43,667 nt of DNA, from positions 1 to 43,667 of the forward strand of contig JANXWC010000179.1 of NCBI GenBank assembly GCA_025351355.1. Reading direction: 5' to 3'. Source of the DNA: Hyphomicrobiaceae bacterium. GTDB lineage: Bacteria; Pseudomonadota; Alphaproteobacteria; Rhizobiales; Hyphomicrobiaceae. Shown here piece by piece: positions 34,318 through 43,627 of this stretch (the stretch's first letter is position 1; every line of letters starts with the position of its first letter). Below the pieces are notes generated by a model. It was given only the letters and a program-made list of their open reading frames with translations. It was not told where the DNA came from and ran no database searches. Made by a program: the position numbers and the translations under genes.

Positions 34318-34513
34318 TTGACAAGATGCGCACTCGATTTCAAACCGCCCCCAACCCCAAACCACCCAAAATGTGGGCGTCATTAACTGATATGCTCTAA
34401 AGGGCTGTGTTGGATTTATCCCCCCAACCAATTTCCGGTGTACAATACCCCGAAATTGACCAAAGCTGCCGAGCACTTCTCCCTTCCCCAATCGGCCTGA
34501 AGATTAGCGCGCC

Positions 34514-36142
34514 ATGAGCCAAGAAAAAGACACAAAACCAACGACTTCAACATACGAGACGGGTGGCAGGTCCACACCCGGAAAACCCAGCGACGGGACC
34601 AAGCGCCCCTATGCCACGCTCGACCTGAAAGCCACCGAGGTCGCCGCCGCTGCATCCGCGGATAAGATTGCCGGCACAGCCGCGACTGGTGACAAGTCGG
34701 ATGCCGCGGCGAAACCCACGAACACCGAACCGAAGTCGGCCTGGACCGCTTCCGCCGGCAGCAATTCAAAGCCCGCCAAACCGCCCGCGGCGACCTCGGC
34801 AGAATCCACCGTGGCCGCTCCCTCCACCTTGACGGCATGGATCCCGAGCCTGATATCCGGCGCTGCCGGTGCCGTCCTGGCACTACTCGGTCTTGGTTCT
34901 ATGGGGCTCATCGGCGGCGACCCCAGCTCGGCGACAACAGCCGAGCGATTGGCCGCCCTGGAAAAATCCGCAGCCACCGCACCAACGGCAGCGACCGCCA
35001 AGCAACTTGCCGTCACCGAGCAGCGGCTTGCGGCGATGGAGACCGCCGCGCGCGATCTTGCCCAGTCGCACGCCAGCCTCAGCGCCGATGCCAAAATGCT
35101 TGATCAGCGGCTCGCTACTCAATCGCCTGTCGCCAGTGCCGCCGCCGAAAAGCTGCAGAGACTCGAACAGCAATTGACCGATTTGTCCGCCGCCGCCAAT
35201 GCCGACCCGCAGCGCGGGCGCATTCCGGCGTTAGCCCAGATCACCACCAAACTCGGTGACCTCTACACCCAGATTGCGACGAAATCAGCAAGCCTCAAGT
35301 CCGAGTTGAGCCAGGAATTGGAGCAGCGCCTCGCCGCGGCTTCGGAAACGGCCGAGACCGCGCGCGCCCGACTGGCCCAACGCACCCAGAGCCTCGAACA
35401 AACCTTGAAGTCGGTCGCCGACGACACCTCCGCATTGCGCACGACGGTCGACGGCCTCAAGGGCGAACTCGAAGCGCGCTTCAAGGCAACCGCAAAACCC
35501 GCCGACGTGACCTCAGCCGTCGAGCCGGTCGCGACCAGGATCGCCGGCCTGGAAAAAAATCTCGCCAGCGTCGTGCGGTCCGAACAGGATCGCAATGCCA
35601 CCGCCGGCAATATTCTCTTGTCGATCGAACTCGGCAATCTCAAGCGCGCGATCGATCGCGGTGGCCGCTACGCATCGGAGTTGAGCGCGGTCAAAAAAGT
35701 CGGCGGCGAAAAGCTCAATCTGGCGGTGCTGGAAAGCGCCCAAACCGCCGGCGTGCCCAGTTTGGCGGCGCTCACCACCGAATTCCGCAGCCTCGCCTAC
35801 AAGATGCTTGACGCCGAGGCGGACCCCGACCAGGGCAGCGTCATGGAACGCCTCATGGCAAGCGCAAAGTCCGTCGTACGCGTTCGTAAGATCGCCCACA
35901 ATCCGGACGACAAATCGACTGAGGCCGTCATTGGCCGCATGGAGGACAGCCTCAAGGAAGGGCGCCTCGGCGACCTGCTCGATGAAGCAAAAACGCTCGG
36001 CGACAAACCGCGCGTCGTGGCCGCGTCTTGGTTGAAGAAAATCGAAGCACGTGCGGCCATCGAACAGGCATTAGTCGACCTCGAGCAAAGCCTGAAGAAA
36101 GCCCTTGCGGGTTCTGCCGACATCAAGAAGGGCGCTAACTGA
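34514..36142 (+). CDS. Mitofilin-family (COG4223) inner-membrane protein
   Basis: The 542-residue protein has a cytoplasmic disordered N-terminus (about 1-105, Thr/Ala/Lys-rich), one membrane helix (about 109-134), and a long periplasmic alpha-helical/coiled-coil part (about 140-350). A conserved C-terminal mitofilin domain (about 365-535) includes NILLSIELGNLKRAIDRGGR and KIEARAAIEQALVDLEQSLK. Alphaproteobacterial members are relatives of mitochondrial Mic60, which shapes cristae and contacts the outer membrane. It lies between hemD and hemY, as in most relatives, and overlaps hemY by one base (TGATG). Confidence 0.92.
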   Translation: MSQEKDTKPTTSTYETGGRSTPGKPSDGTKRPYATLDLKATEVAAAASADKIAGTAATGDKSDAAAKPTNTEPKSAWTASAGSNSKPAKPPAATSAESTVAAPSTLTAWIPSLISGAAGAVLALLGLGSMGLIGGDPSSATTAERLAALEKSAATAPTAATAKQLAVTEQRLAAMETAARDLAQSHASLSADAKMLDQRLATQSPVASAAAEKLQRLEQQLTDLSAAANADPQRGRIPALAQITTKLGDLYTQIATKSASLKSELSQELEQRLAAASETAETARARLAQRTQSLEQTLKSVADDTSALRTTVDGLKGELEARFKATAKPADVTSAVEPVATRIAGLEKNLASVVRSEQDRNATAGNILLSIELGNLKRAIDRGGRYASELSAVKKVGGEKLNLAVLESAQTAGVPSLAALTTEFRSLAYKMLDAEADPDQGSVMERLMASAKSVVRVRKIAHNPDDKSTEAVIGRMEDSLKEGRLGDLLDEAKTLGDKPRVVAASWLKKIEARAAIEQALVDLEQSLKKALAGSADIKKGAN

Positions 36143-37710
36143 TGGTGCGGCTCGTCCTGTTTCTGCTCGGCGTCGCAGCCGTCGCCGCAGGTTTTCACTG
36201 GCTCGCCAACGAGCCTGGTCAGATGCTCGTAAATTGGCGCGGCTATGAGGTCGAGACCAGCGTATTCCAGGCCATCGTAATTTTGGCAGTTGCGATGGCG
36301 CTCGGCACGTTCGTTTGGAACCTGCTGCGCCAGCTGTGGAAGTCACCGGCCACCGTCGGCTCGATCATCAACCGGCGGCGTGAACGCCGCGGTTTGGACG
36401 CCATTTCCGAGGGCATGATTGCCATCGGCTCGGGCGACCGGCAAATGGCGACGCGGGCCGCTTTGCAGGCACGTAAATCGCTCCCCAATGAACCTCTGAC
36501 ACATCTCCTGCGCGCTCAGACCGCCCAGCTGCAGGGCGACAACGCGACTTCCCGCCGCATTTTCGAAGCCATGCTCGCCAGCCCCGATACCGAGCAACTC
36601 GGCCTGCGCGGTCTGTTTCTCGAGGCCCAGCGCGAAGGTGAAACCGAGCCAGCCCGGCAATTCGCGCTACGTGCACTCAAATCCAACGCTGCCCTCGCTT
36701 GGCCGATCGACGCCCTGTTCGATATCCAGTGCCGCGCGCAAGACTGGGACGGTGCCCTGGAAACTCTCGCCACTGGGCGGCGCCACACGCACGTCGACCG
36801 CAAGCTCGCCGATCGCCGGCGCGCCGTCTTGCTCACCGGCAAGGCGCAGGTCCGTGAGCACGACGGCACCGAAGAAGCGCTCGCTTATGCCACTGAGGCG
36901 CACAAGTTGGCGCCCGATTTGGTGCCGGCGGCGGCTATCGCCGGGCGCATTCTCGCCGGCAAGGGGCAGACGCCTCAGGCGGCAAAAATCCTGCAGCGAA
37001 CATGGAAACTCAGTCCGCATCCGGAACTGGCGACAGCATATGCTTATGCGCGGATCGGCGACAGTCCATCCGACCGCGTCGAGCGCGTGCGGCTATTGGC
37101 GAAACTCGACCCGCATGCGGACGAGGGCGCCATCGCACTGGCCGCTACGGCGATAGAATCGCGCGACTGGAAAACAGCTCGCGAGGCTCTCGCGCCGCTG
37201 ATCGACAGCGCCCGGCTGACTCAACGGGTGGCAACATTGATGGCACGCCTCGAGAGCGGCGAGCATGGCGATAGCGGACGCGTGCGCGAGTGGTTGGCCC
37301 GCGCCGTCAATGCACCCCGCGATCCGGCCTGGACGGCCGACGGCATCGTCGCCGAGACATGGGCACCAATTTCGCCCGTCACCGGGCAACTCGACGCCTT
37401 CCAATGGCGCGTCCCGGTTACCGAACTGGAGACAGCCAGCCCCTTGCTGATCGCTGAGCGCACGGAGCGGTTGGTGACACTTGGCGCCCCACGACCACGC
37501 GTTGCGGCCGCCACGGCTTCAATCGACGTGATCGATATCGAAACGACGCTGCGAACGGCGACGGACGAACGCGACGGTACCGACGATAGTTCAAGCCGGC
37601 CCGTGGTCACACACACACCCGACAAGTCCATCCCGTCGAGCCAAAATGGTCCCGCGCCGGCTCGGGCACTTGCCCAAGGCATCGGCGGCGCAACCGTCCT
37701 CAAACAGTAA
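36142..37710 (+). CDS. hemY: HemY N-terminal domain / TPR membrane protein
   Basis: The 522-residue protein has two membrane helices (about 1-22 and 43-66) with the HemY_N pattern NEPGQMLVNWRGYEVETSVF between them, followed by helical TPR-like repeats (about 95-390) and a variable acidic tail. HemY of this type is linked to heme or tetrapyrrole synthesis by gene order only; it is not the protoporphyrinogen oxidase that shares its name. It starts within the mitofilin stop and ends the block. Its stop is 16 bp from the convergent TadE/TadG-like gene, with no hairpin in between. Confidence 0.92.
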   Translation: MVRLVLFLLGVAAVAAGFHWLANEPGQMLVNWRGYEVETSVFQAIVILAVAMALGTFVWNLLRQLWKSPATVGSIINRRRERRGLDAISEGMIAIGSGDRQMATRAALQARKSLPNEPLTHLLRAQTAQLQGDNATSRRIFEAMLASPDTEQLGLRGLFLEAQREGETEPARQFALRALKSNAALAWPIDALFDIQCRAQDWDGALETLATGRRHTHVDRKLADRRRAVLLTGKAQVREHDGTEEALAYATEAHKLAPDLVPAAAIAGRILAGKGQTPQAAKILQRTWKLSPHPELATAYAYARIGDSPSDRVERVRLLAKLDPHADEGAIALAATAIESRDWKTAREALAPLIDSARLTQRVATLMARLESGEHGDSGRVREWLARAVNAPRDPAWTADGIVAETWAPISPVTGQLDAFQWRVPVTELETASPLLIAERTERLVTLGAPRPRVAAATASIDVIDIETTLRTATDERDGTDDSSSRPVVTHTPDKSIPSSQNGPAPARALAQGIGGATVLKQ

Positions 37711-37726
37711 ACGATGCCGACGGGAG

Positions 37727-38368
37727 TTAAAACCCACAGGCGGGGGCGTTGCCGATCACCAGCTGCGGCGCCAACGAACGCGGCTTGAGATAAACCGTCT
37801 CTTTCATCGTGTACACGCCACCTGAACCGCCAGCGTAGTACTTCTTCATGGTCACATCGAACAGTGTCGGCTTGTAGCCATAAGTGACATTCGCAACGAC
37901 GACGTAATCACCGGTGCCGACTAAGCCAGCCGGTATGGAATACGGGGTTTTCGGGCACGAGCACGCAACACTGCTGGGACTGCTGGCATCATACGAACAG
38001 ATCCATTCCACCTTCGTGGCCGTAGCGTCCGTCGGGCTGGAGCCGACGACGCGAATATCGACTTTCAGCGAATTGACGGAATAGGGCGCCATCAGAAAGC
38101 TCCCGACTTTCATGATGTCGAGCACATCCGAATCTTTGATGTTGCTGTCTGCGCGGGCGACAAGATCGCCCGTCGAGCTGCCGACTTGCGTTACGCGCCG
38201 GTTGGCGGTGACCGCCTGGCTCATCTCCACCGCACCAATAAAGAGCGCGGCCATGATGGGCACGATAATTGCAAACTCGACCGCCGCCACACCTTCGGTA
38301 CGGCCGATCAGATCACGCGCGAACGCAGCGATGCGGACGCGTTGGCGGAACAGGAACGGTTTCGACAT
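37727..38368 (-). CDS. TadE/TadG-family pilus assembly protein
   Basis: From the ATG at 38368 the product has 213 residues; ATG 38377 is possible and the upstream frame to 38476 overlaps the neighbour. The N-terminal segment DLIGRTEGVAAVEFAIIVPIMAALFIGAVEMS holds the TadE_like motif: a charged lead, Gly, ATVEFA-like stretch and one membrane helix (central part about 25-44). The rest is a periplasmic beta-rich domain with a C-C pair. Such proteins are minor pseudopilins of the Flp/Tad pilus. It follows another TadE-like gene by 58 bp on the same strand. No tadA, B, C or cpaA genes are present here. Confidence 0.85.
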   Translation of the reverse strand: MSKPFLFRQRVRIAAFARDLIGRTEGVAAVEFAIIVPIMAALFIGAVEMSQAVTANRRVTQVGSSTGDLVARADSNIKDSDVLDIMKVGSFLMAPYSVNSLKVDIRVVGSSPTDATATKVEWICSYDASSPSSVACSCPKTPYSIPAGLVGTGDYVVVANVTYGYKPTLFDVTMKKYYAGGSGGVYTMKETVYLKPRSLAPQLVIGNAPACGF

Positions 38369-38426
38369 GACGGACATCCGGATTGAGATCGTTAAGCGGG
38401 GCAATGAACGAAGACGGCAAAGAAAT

Positions 38427-39026
38427 CTAGTTATAGGGTTCGGTTCGGAACGCGGCTGACGATTGGATAAGCACACCGCCGTCGCTCAGCGTATTGGTCA
38501 TCGGCAGGAAAGCCAGTTTGGCGCCGAAGCTCCACGAATGGCACAACGTCACCATGACAACCGAACTGGCAGCACCTGCGTTGAACGCGGCCATTGCCGA
38601 CGAATCGGACTTCAAACCGTTGTTTGAGTCGCGACAGTTCGGCGCCGCCAACGTCGAGAAGTTGCTCACCGACTGCACCAGCACGCTCGAGTGCGACATG
38701 CAGTCCGAATAGATCACGGCCTTTTCGCAGATTGCTTTCTTGAATTCTGTTTTGAGCGCATCGCCCGTCAAACCCGCATATCGCGAATTGAGCGAGGTTG
38801 TCTGGAAGGCACCGGTCCGCATGTCACGTGAGGCGGTCCACACCGCATTCTCCAGCGTGAACATCCAGAAGAACATCTGGCAGACGCCCATGATGCCGAA
38901 CAGCAGCGCGAAGAATGGCATTGCGATGAGGCCGAATTCGACCGCTGTAGCACCGTCTTCGTTGCGTCGCAGCCGTATGCCGAACCGGCGTGCACGCAAT
39001 TTTTGCTTCCCGAGCGCAACAATCAT
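38427..39026 (-). CDS. TadE-family pilus assembly protein
   Basis: The 199-residue protein has a basic lead, then NEDGATAVEFGLIAMPFFAL (about 22-41) and a continuing membrane helix, the classical TadE prepilin-like motif. The periplasmic part has several cysteines (C98, C108, C130, C162), perhaps forming disulfides. GAGGTGA lies 8 nt before the ATG. It is the promoter-proximal gene of a two-gene minus-strand operon with the TadG-like gene. The pair is separate from any visible tad locus. Confidence 0.87.
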   Translation of the reverse strand: MIVALGKQKLRARRFGIRLRRNEDGATAVEFGLIAMPFFALLFGIMGVCQMFFWMFTLENAVWTASRDMRTGAFQTTSLNSRYAGLTGDALKTEFKKAICEKAVIYSDCMSHSSVLVQSVSNFSTLAAPNCRDSNNGLKSDSSAMAAFNAGAASSVVMVTLCHSWSFGAKLAFLPMTNTLSDGGVLIQSSAAFRTEPYN

Positions 39027-39250
39027 TGTCAGTCACCTCTACGCATACGACAGTCGCAGATCTCAAACGAACTACCTGCTTCCATTCGATATACGGTCGA
39101 TGACGTTTATATTGAGTAAAAAGCCATACTTAGCCTGATCGCGAGCACAGTTCGATGGAAACAAAGTTTATCAATGGTAAACCGCCGTCCATCTTTTGAC
39201 CCGCTCGCGGAAATGCCAACAATACGCGGTTGAACAGAGGTTTGCCCACG

Positions 39251-39682
39251 ATGACCGAAATACAGTCAGCCTTCGATCCCCGCGCGCGCGATGGCTATCG
39301 TGCTTGGACCACTATTCCAATTCGCTTCGGCGACCAGGATGTGATGGGTCACGTCAACAATGTGGCAATTGCCAGTTACTTTGAGCACGCGCGTTGCGAA
39401 CAACTGGTCCCGAGCATGCGCCCGCTGCGCCCCAGATTGAGCACCGTTTTGGCACGCATCACCATCGATTACCTGCGCGAGATTCATTTTCCGGGCGCGG
39501 TCGACGTTGGCATTCGCATCACCGCCAGCGGCACCAAGTCTTTCGTTATCGCCGGCGCGGTTTTCCGCGCCGAGACGTGTTGTGCGACCTCGGAAGCAAC
39601 GATGGTCTTCTTCGACCCGGAAGCGCGGCGCTCGGCAGTGCCGTCACCAGCCACGTGGGCGGCTCTGCAGTTCCTGCGCTGA
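39251..39682 (+). CDS. Acyl-CoA thioesterase, 4HBT hot-dog family
   Basis: The ATG at 39251 gives 143 residues; a TTG at 39230 would add seven. The hot-dog fold motif is IRFGDQDVMGHVNNVAIASY (24-43), with D30 the likely catalytic residue and GHVNN before the long helix; YLREIHFPGAVDVGIRI (about 75-91) is the second typical block. It cleaves acyl-CoA or aryl-CoA thioesters in the cytoplasm; chain specificity is unknown. It lies alone, divergent from tadE and convergent with the CDF transporter gene. Confidence 0.88.
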   Translation: MTEIQSAFDPRARDGYRAWTTIPIRFGDQDVMGHVNNVAIASYFEHARCEQLVPSMRPLRPRLSTVLARITIDYLREIHFPGAVDVGIRITASGTKSFVIAGAVFRAETCCATSEATMVFFDPEARRSAVPSPATWAALQFLR

Positions 39683-39714
39683 ACTGACTTCTTTGGTCGT
39701 CAAATTCAGGCCGC

Positions 39715-40683
39715 TTAAATAATGACGGCGTCTTTTTCGGAAATGTCACCCTTCGCTTTGACATGCGGTTCGACGTGAATGAGTACGTTGGCGCCCGGCA
39801 CGGCCTCTTCGAGCGCTGCTTCCAGGCGGTCGCAGATCTGATGCGATCGCGCCACGCTCATATCGCCCGGCACCACTAAGTGAAATTCGATGAAACTGAT
39901 CCTGCCGGCGGTCCTGGTACGGATGTCGTGCGCCTCGATCGCACCGAATCCCTTGTCCGATATCACCGCATGGATCCGGCGCTGAATTTCCGCCGTTACG
40001 GCCTCGTCCATCAGGCTGCTCATCGAGACCTGGATGATGCGCCACCCTGCCCACAGGATGTAAAGCGCCACCATCGCTGCCAGTAATGGATCCAGCCAGT
40101 GCCAGCCGGTAATGACCACCAGCCCGATACCCACGAGCACGCCGATCGACGTTGCCACGTCCGTCCACAGGTGCCAGCCATCCGCCACCAGCGCCGGTGA
40201 GCGCAGGCTTTTACCGCGTTGAATGAGTTGCCATCCCCACGCGCCGTTGACGATCGTCGCTAGGCCATTGAGCAGTAGCCCGAAGCCCGGTTGCGCGATG
40301 ACCTTCGGTGTCCCCAAGGCGCCGACCACTTCGTGCAAAATCGTGAATGCAGCAACCAGGATCAGAATGCCTTCCAGCACAGCCGAAAAATACTCAGCTT
40401 TGTGATGCCCGTACTGATGGCGGGTATCGGCCGGCCGTCCGGCCATCTGCACCGCCACCGTCGCCCCAATCGCAGTAATCACATTGACGATCGCCTCCAA
40501 GGCATCCGAATAAAGCGCCAAGCTTCCGGTGCGCCAATAGGCCATCGCCTTCAGGGTAACCACCAATATCGACACCGCAATCCCGGCCAACGCCAGTTGC
40601 CGCGTTTGTACGTGCTGTTGATCTTGGCTTGCAGGCATCATCAACCCAGCTGAAATTAACGGACTGGTGTCGTCACGCTCCAT
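39715..40683 (-). CDS. Cation diffusion facilitator family transporter
   Basis: From ATG 40683 the product has 322 residues; a GTG at 40689 or the ATG pair near 40641 are other options, none with a good ribosome binding site. Six membrane helices are seen. The transport site in TM2 is SDALEAIVNV, an E-x3-N version of the D-x3-D of YiiP, and in TM5 GWHLWTDVATSIGV gives H-x3-D. The motif QYGHHKAEYFSAVLEG between TM2 and TM3 and the C-terminal dimer domain with MDEAVTAEIQRRI and IEFHLVVPGDMSV are typical. It exports Zn, Fe or Mn against proton influx; the metal is not certain. Confidence 0.9.
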   Translation of the reverse strand: MERDDTSPLISAGLMMPASQDQQHVQTRQLALAGIAVSILVVTLKAMAYWRTGSLALYSDALEAIVNVITAIGATVAVQMAGRPADTRHQYGHHKAEYFSAVLEGILILVAAFTILHEVVGALGTPKVIAQPGFGLLLNGLATIVNGAWGWQLIQRGKSLRSPALVADGWHLWTDVATSIGVLVGIGLVVITGWHWLDPLLAAMVALYILWAGWRIIQVSMSSLMDEAVTAEIQRRIHAVISDKGFGAIEAHDIRTRTAGRISFIEFHLVVPGDMSVARSHQICDRLEAALEEAVPGANVLIHVEPHVKAKGDISEKDAVII

Positions 40684-40861
40684 AACCACGAAACGCTCGC
40701 ACCAGAAGCATGCGGCCTAACAGTGTTCCGTGCCTTCACAGCAGCGAAGTTCCATTCATCCACATGAAATGCGCGTTCATGGCATTCGTTCCGACTGCCG
40801 AATCAGATCCAAGTACCAGTCTTGAATTTTGATCGAGCCGTCTCGCGGAAGGATCGTCAGC

Positions 40862-41749
40862 ATGGCAAATTTTCCCACCCATATCGCAGCCGGCACGCTT
40901 GCCAGCGGTTCCCTCGCGATTTTGACCCTCGCCGTTGATGCGGTTTCGCCGGAGAATCTCGTCGGCGTGACACTGGCCGGCGTGCTCGGCTCCGTGCTAC
41001 CCGATATCGACCTCAAAGATTCCCGGCCCGCCCGCGCGATGTTTGCCGGCCTTGCCGTGTTTTTTGCGTTCGCCGTCTTGTTTTCGGTTGCGGGTCGCTA
41101 CTCTGTCGCCGAAATGATGATCCTTTATGTCGGCACTTTGATTGCCGTTCGTTATGGCGCGAAGTGGGTGTTCTTCAAACTCAGTTACCATCGCGGCATC
41201 TGGCACTCGATCCTCGCAGCCGCGTTCGTGTCGTTTTTCACGGTCGCAGTCTATTACCAACTATTGGGGCGTCCTGAAGCCGTTGCCTGGCTTGCCGGCG
41301 GCTTCATGTTCATCGGCTATATGACACATCTGGCACTCGACGAGATCTATTCGGTCGACATTATGGACACTCGTATCAAGGCTTCCTTCGGTACCGCCAT
41401 CAAGCTGGTCGATCGCAACCACTGGGGCCATACTGGCGCCATGGCAGCCGCTGCTGCTCTGGCCTTCTTGGCCACGCCGTCAAGCAAGTTGTTTTTGACC
41501 AACGTGTCGTCTCCCACCATGTGGTCGAGCCTCCACGCGCAGCTCTTGCCGCGCCCGGGTGCCTCGTGGTTTGGTATCAACTTGAACGACGTCATCGCCC
41601 GTGCACGGCACTTAGGCCCTCGCGTGGAGCAGGCTCAGCCAGTCCAACCTGCCGCCGCCATCGCCACCGGATCAATCAACAACTCACCGACTGTGCCGGC
41701 TGCAGTGCCCGCTGATGCTCAGATCAATCCTGTGAAGACTATCCCTTGA
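40862..41749 (+). CDS. Membrane-bound metal-dependent hydrolase, YdjM/DUF457-like
   Basis: The ATG at 40862 (GGAAGGA 8 nt upstream) gives 295 residues. It begins MANFPTHIAAGTLASG, followed by SVLPDIDLKDSRPAR (about 51-65), and several membrane helices up to about 230. The conserved histidines and acids are H7, PDID, HRGIWHS (about 119-125) and THLALDEIY (about 160-168), typical of the family that includes LexA-regulated YdjM. The last 70 residues are a Pro/Ala-rich tail. The substrate is unknown. It is divergent from the CDF gene and convergent with the TetR gene. Confidence 0.85.
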   Translation: MANFPTHIAAGTLASGSLAILTLAVDAVSPENLVGVTLAGVLGSVLPDIDLKDSRPARAMFAGLAVFFAFAVLFSVAGRYSVAEMMILYVGTLIAVRYGAKWVFFKLSYHRGIWHSILAAAFVSFFTVAVYYQLLGRPEAVAWLAGGFMFIGYMTHLALDEIYSVDIMDTRIKASFGTAIKLVDRNHWGHTGAMAAAAALAFLATPSSKLFLTNVSSPTMWSSLHAQLLPRPGASWFGINLNDVIARARHLGPRVEQAQPVQPAAAIATGSINNSPTVPAAVPADAQINPVKTIP

Positions 41750-41760
41750 TCAATATTGCC

Positions 41761-42378
41761 TTAAGTTTTCGTCGCACCCGAGCGGCTCAGGCCAGCTAGA
41801 TATGTCGAAACCATGTCGTCCACCAAGCTGCCGGCGGCTTCGGTGGTCACAATAGACAGCTTATCGGCAGTCGACAGCGACGTAATGCCATGCACGCCCG
41901 CCCACAAGACCCGTGCCGCGCGTTTGCGCTCCGTCTCCTCCACGTGCGGCATCAGCGGCGCCAAACCTTGCTCGACGCGCGCCAGTAACCCCTCGAGCTT
42001 CTCCTGATACCAGTCGGGCAATTCCGCACCCGCTGGTAAGTGATGCTCAAAAAGCAGGTTCCAAAGCTTCGGTTTTTCGTGCGTGAAGGCCAAGTACGCT
42101 TGCGCCAGACGTTGCACTTTTTCTCGATCCGAACCCGCTTCGGCCAGCACCGCGGCAAGCCGCTGATTGAGCGCATCCAGCACGCGCGCTTCGATCCGCA
42201 GCACCACGTCATCCAGATTGGAAAACATATTGTATATGGTGCCCGGCGAGTAGCCGATCCGCCGCGCGATTTCTCGTGCAGACAAGCCAGCCAAGCCATG
42301 CGTCTCGATGATCGCGTACGCCGCCTCGAGGATCAGGTCGCGCAACTGCTCCGGCGTATGTGAAGACCTACGACCCAT
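41761..42378 (-). CDS. TetR-family transcriptional regulator
   Basis: From ATG 42378 the product has 205 residues; the frame is open to 42543 but the extra 55 residues are Arg/Gly-rich and unlike the family. The helix-turn-helix (about 20-55) reads THGLAGLSAREIARRIGYSPGTIYNMFSNLDDV across two pieces around residues 25-57. The C-terminal domain is of the WHG type (FEHHLPAGAELPDWYQ, VLWAGVHGITSLS), which senses small hydrophobic ligands. TetR proteins often control the gene facing them, here the secreted RNase across a 313-bp gap. The start lacks a clear ribosome binding site. Confidence 0.87.
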   Translation of the reverse strand: MGRRSSHTPEQLRDLILEAAYAIIETHGLAGLSAREIARRIGYSPGTIYNMFSNLDDVVLRIEARVLDALNQRLAAVLAEAGSDREKVQRLAQAYLAFTHEKPKLWNLLFEHHLPAGAELPDWYQEKLEGLLARVEQGLAPLMPHVEETERKRAARVLWAGVHGITSLSTADKLSIVTTEAAGSLVDDMVSTYLAGLSRSGATKT

Positions 42379-42691
42379 GATTTTCAACGCTGAAATAAGC
42401 TGCACGGAGCGCCGACCACCGCCACGGCCGACGGACTGATCAACGTTTACTCGGCCTACCATAGAGTGCGTTGAAGTGCTCTGCAATGGCTTTCGAGGAG
42501 CCGTTTCAGCGGCAATCACGCCGCCACCGCGGTTTGAGAGCAAACCTGCTCAAAATCGAGCAACCGAGAGCGCGATCACCGCTGGACATCTGGGTGGCAC
42601 GGGTTGCGCGCCCTGGCGCAGCGGTTATGGTGCAACCATCGCCCTGTGAAGGCGCGCTTGCCGTGCCGTTGGCTCATCCAAGAGGATCTTC
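42379..42691. promoter_or_regulatory. Divergent intergenic region between TetR and RNase T2 genes
   Basis: No gene was recognised in these 313 bp. GGTTTG-AGAG-CAAACC (42531-42546) is a 16-bp inverted repeat near the centre and a candidate operator. GGTTGC near 42603 recurs in inverse form as GCAACC near 42635. The alternative upstream TetR start codons also fall here. Confidence 0.35.
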
Positions 42692-43513
42692 ATGGTCTCG
42701 CAGTTGCACAATTCCGGCCGTCTCCCGGCTTGGCTGGCGACGATTGTCGCCGCTTATATGGCCCTTACCGGCCTAAGCTTCGCTTCACCGAACCCGGCAC
42801 TCGCCCAGCGAAACTCGACCGGCGGTTTTGCCCGCGAAGCGAGCCCGTACGGGCGCACCCAGCGCGTCTATGAGGCCGGTAAGTTCGATTATTATGTGAT
42901 GTCGCTGTCCTGGAGTCCGAGTTACTGCGCCGGCGCGCCCAACGGCGGCAACGATCCTCAGTGCAGCGGCCGCTCGGGCCGTCCCTATTCGTTTGTCCTG
43001 CATGGCGTCTGGCCCCAATTCGAGAAGGGTTGGCCACAAGATTGCGTTTCCGCCGACCGGGGTTTCGTGCCGCGCCCCGTTGCCAATCGTATGCTCGACA
43101 TCATGCCCAGCGACAAACTAGTCTTTCACGAGTACCGCAAGCACGGGACCTGCAGCGGTCTCGGCGTCGACGGCTATTTCGACATGGCACGCTCGCTGTA
43201 CAACAAAGTAAAGATTCCAGCGCGATACGCAGCCATCACGGACCCGCGTACGTTCGTCTCCACGCCGGAATTGCTTGCCGATTTCGTCGCCGCGAACCCC
43301 GGCATGAAAGCCGACGGCATTGCCGTACAATGTGGTGGACCCGGTCCACGCCTGCAGGAAATTCGCATCTGCTTCGACAAGGGCGGCAATTTCCGCACCT
43401 GTGGTGGCAATGAAAATCAGTCGCGTATGTGTTCGTCATCACGGGTCTACATGCCACCTGTCCGCGACGGCGGCCCACGCAACGCGCCGGCAGCCGTTGG
43501 TCAGCGCATCTGA
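42692..43513 (+). CDS. Secreted ribonuclease T2-family enzyme
   Basis: The 273-residue product has a signal peptide (about 1-38, cleavage after ALA). The two catalytic segments of RNase T2 are complete: CAS I is FVLHGVWPQ (H104) and CAS II is FHEYRKHGTC (H146, K150, H151). Six or more cysteines probably form disulfides in the periplasm. It cuts single-stranded RNA via 2',3'-cyclic phosphates with little base preference. AGAGGA lies 6 nt before the ATG. It is divergent from the TetR gene. Confidence 0.93.
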   Translation: MVSQLHNSGRLPAWLATIVAAYMALTGLSFASPNPALAQRNSTGGFAREASPYGRTQRVYEAGKFDYYVMSLSWSPSYCAGAPNGGNDPQCSGRSGRPYSFVLHGVWPQFEKGWPQDCVSADRGFVPRPVANRMLDIMPSDKLVFHEYRKHGTCSGLGVDGYFDMARSLYNKVKIPARYAAITDPRTFVSTPELLADFVAANPGMKADGIAVQCGGPGPRLQEIRICFDKGGNFRTCGGNENQSRMCSSSRVYMPPVRDGGPRNAPAAVGQRI

Positions 43514-43627
43514 ACTGACACGATCAACCTCACCATCCATCAGATTTTTCCGTCGATTTTTATTGACCGTGTGACTCGGCGTGTGATTCAGAGAGTCTGC
43601 CCGAATCAGCGGGTGGAGATGTGTCGA

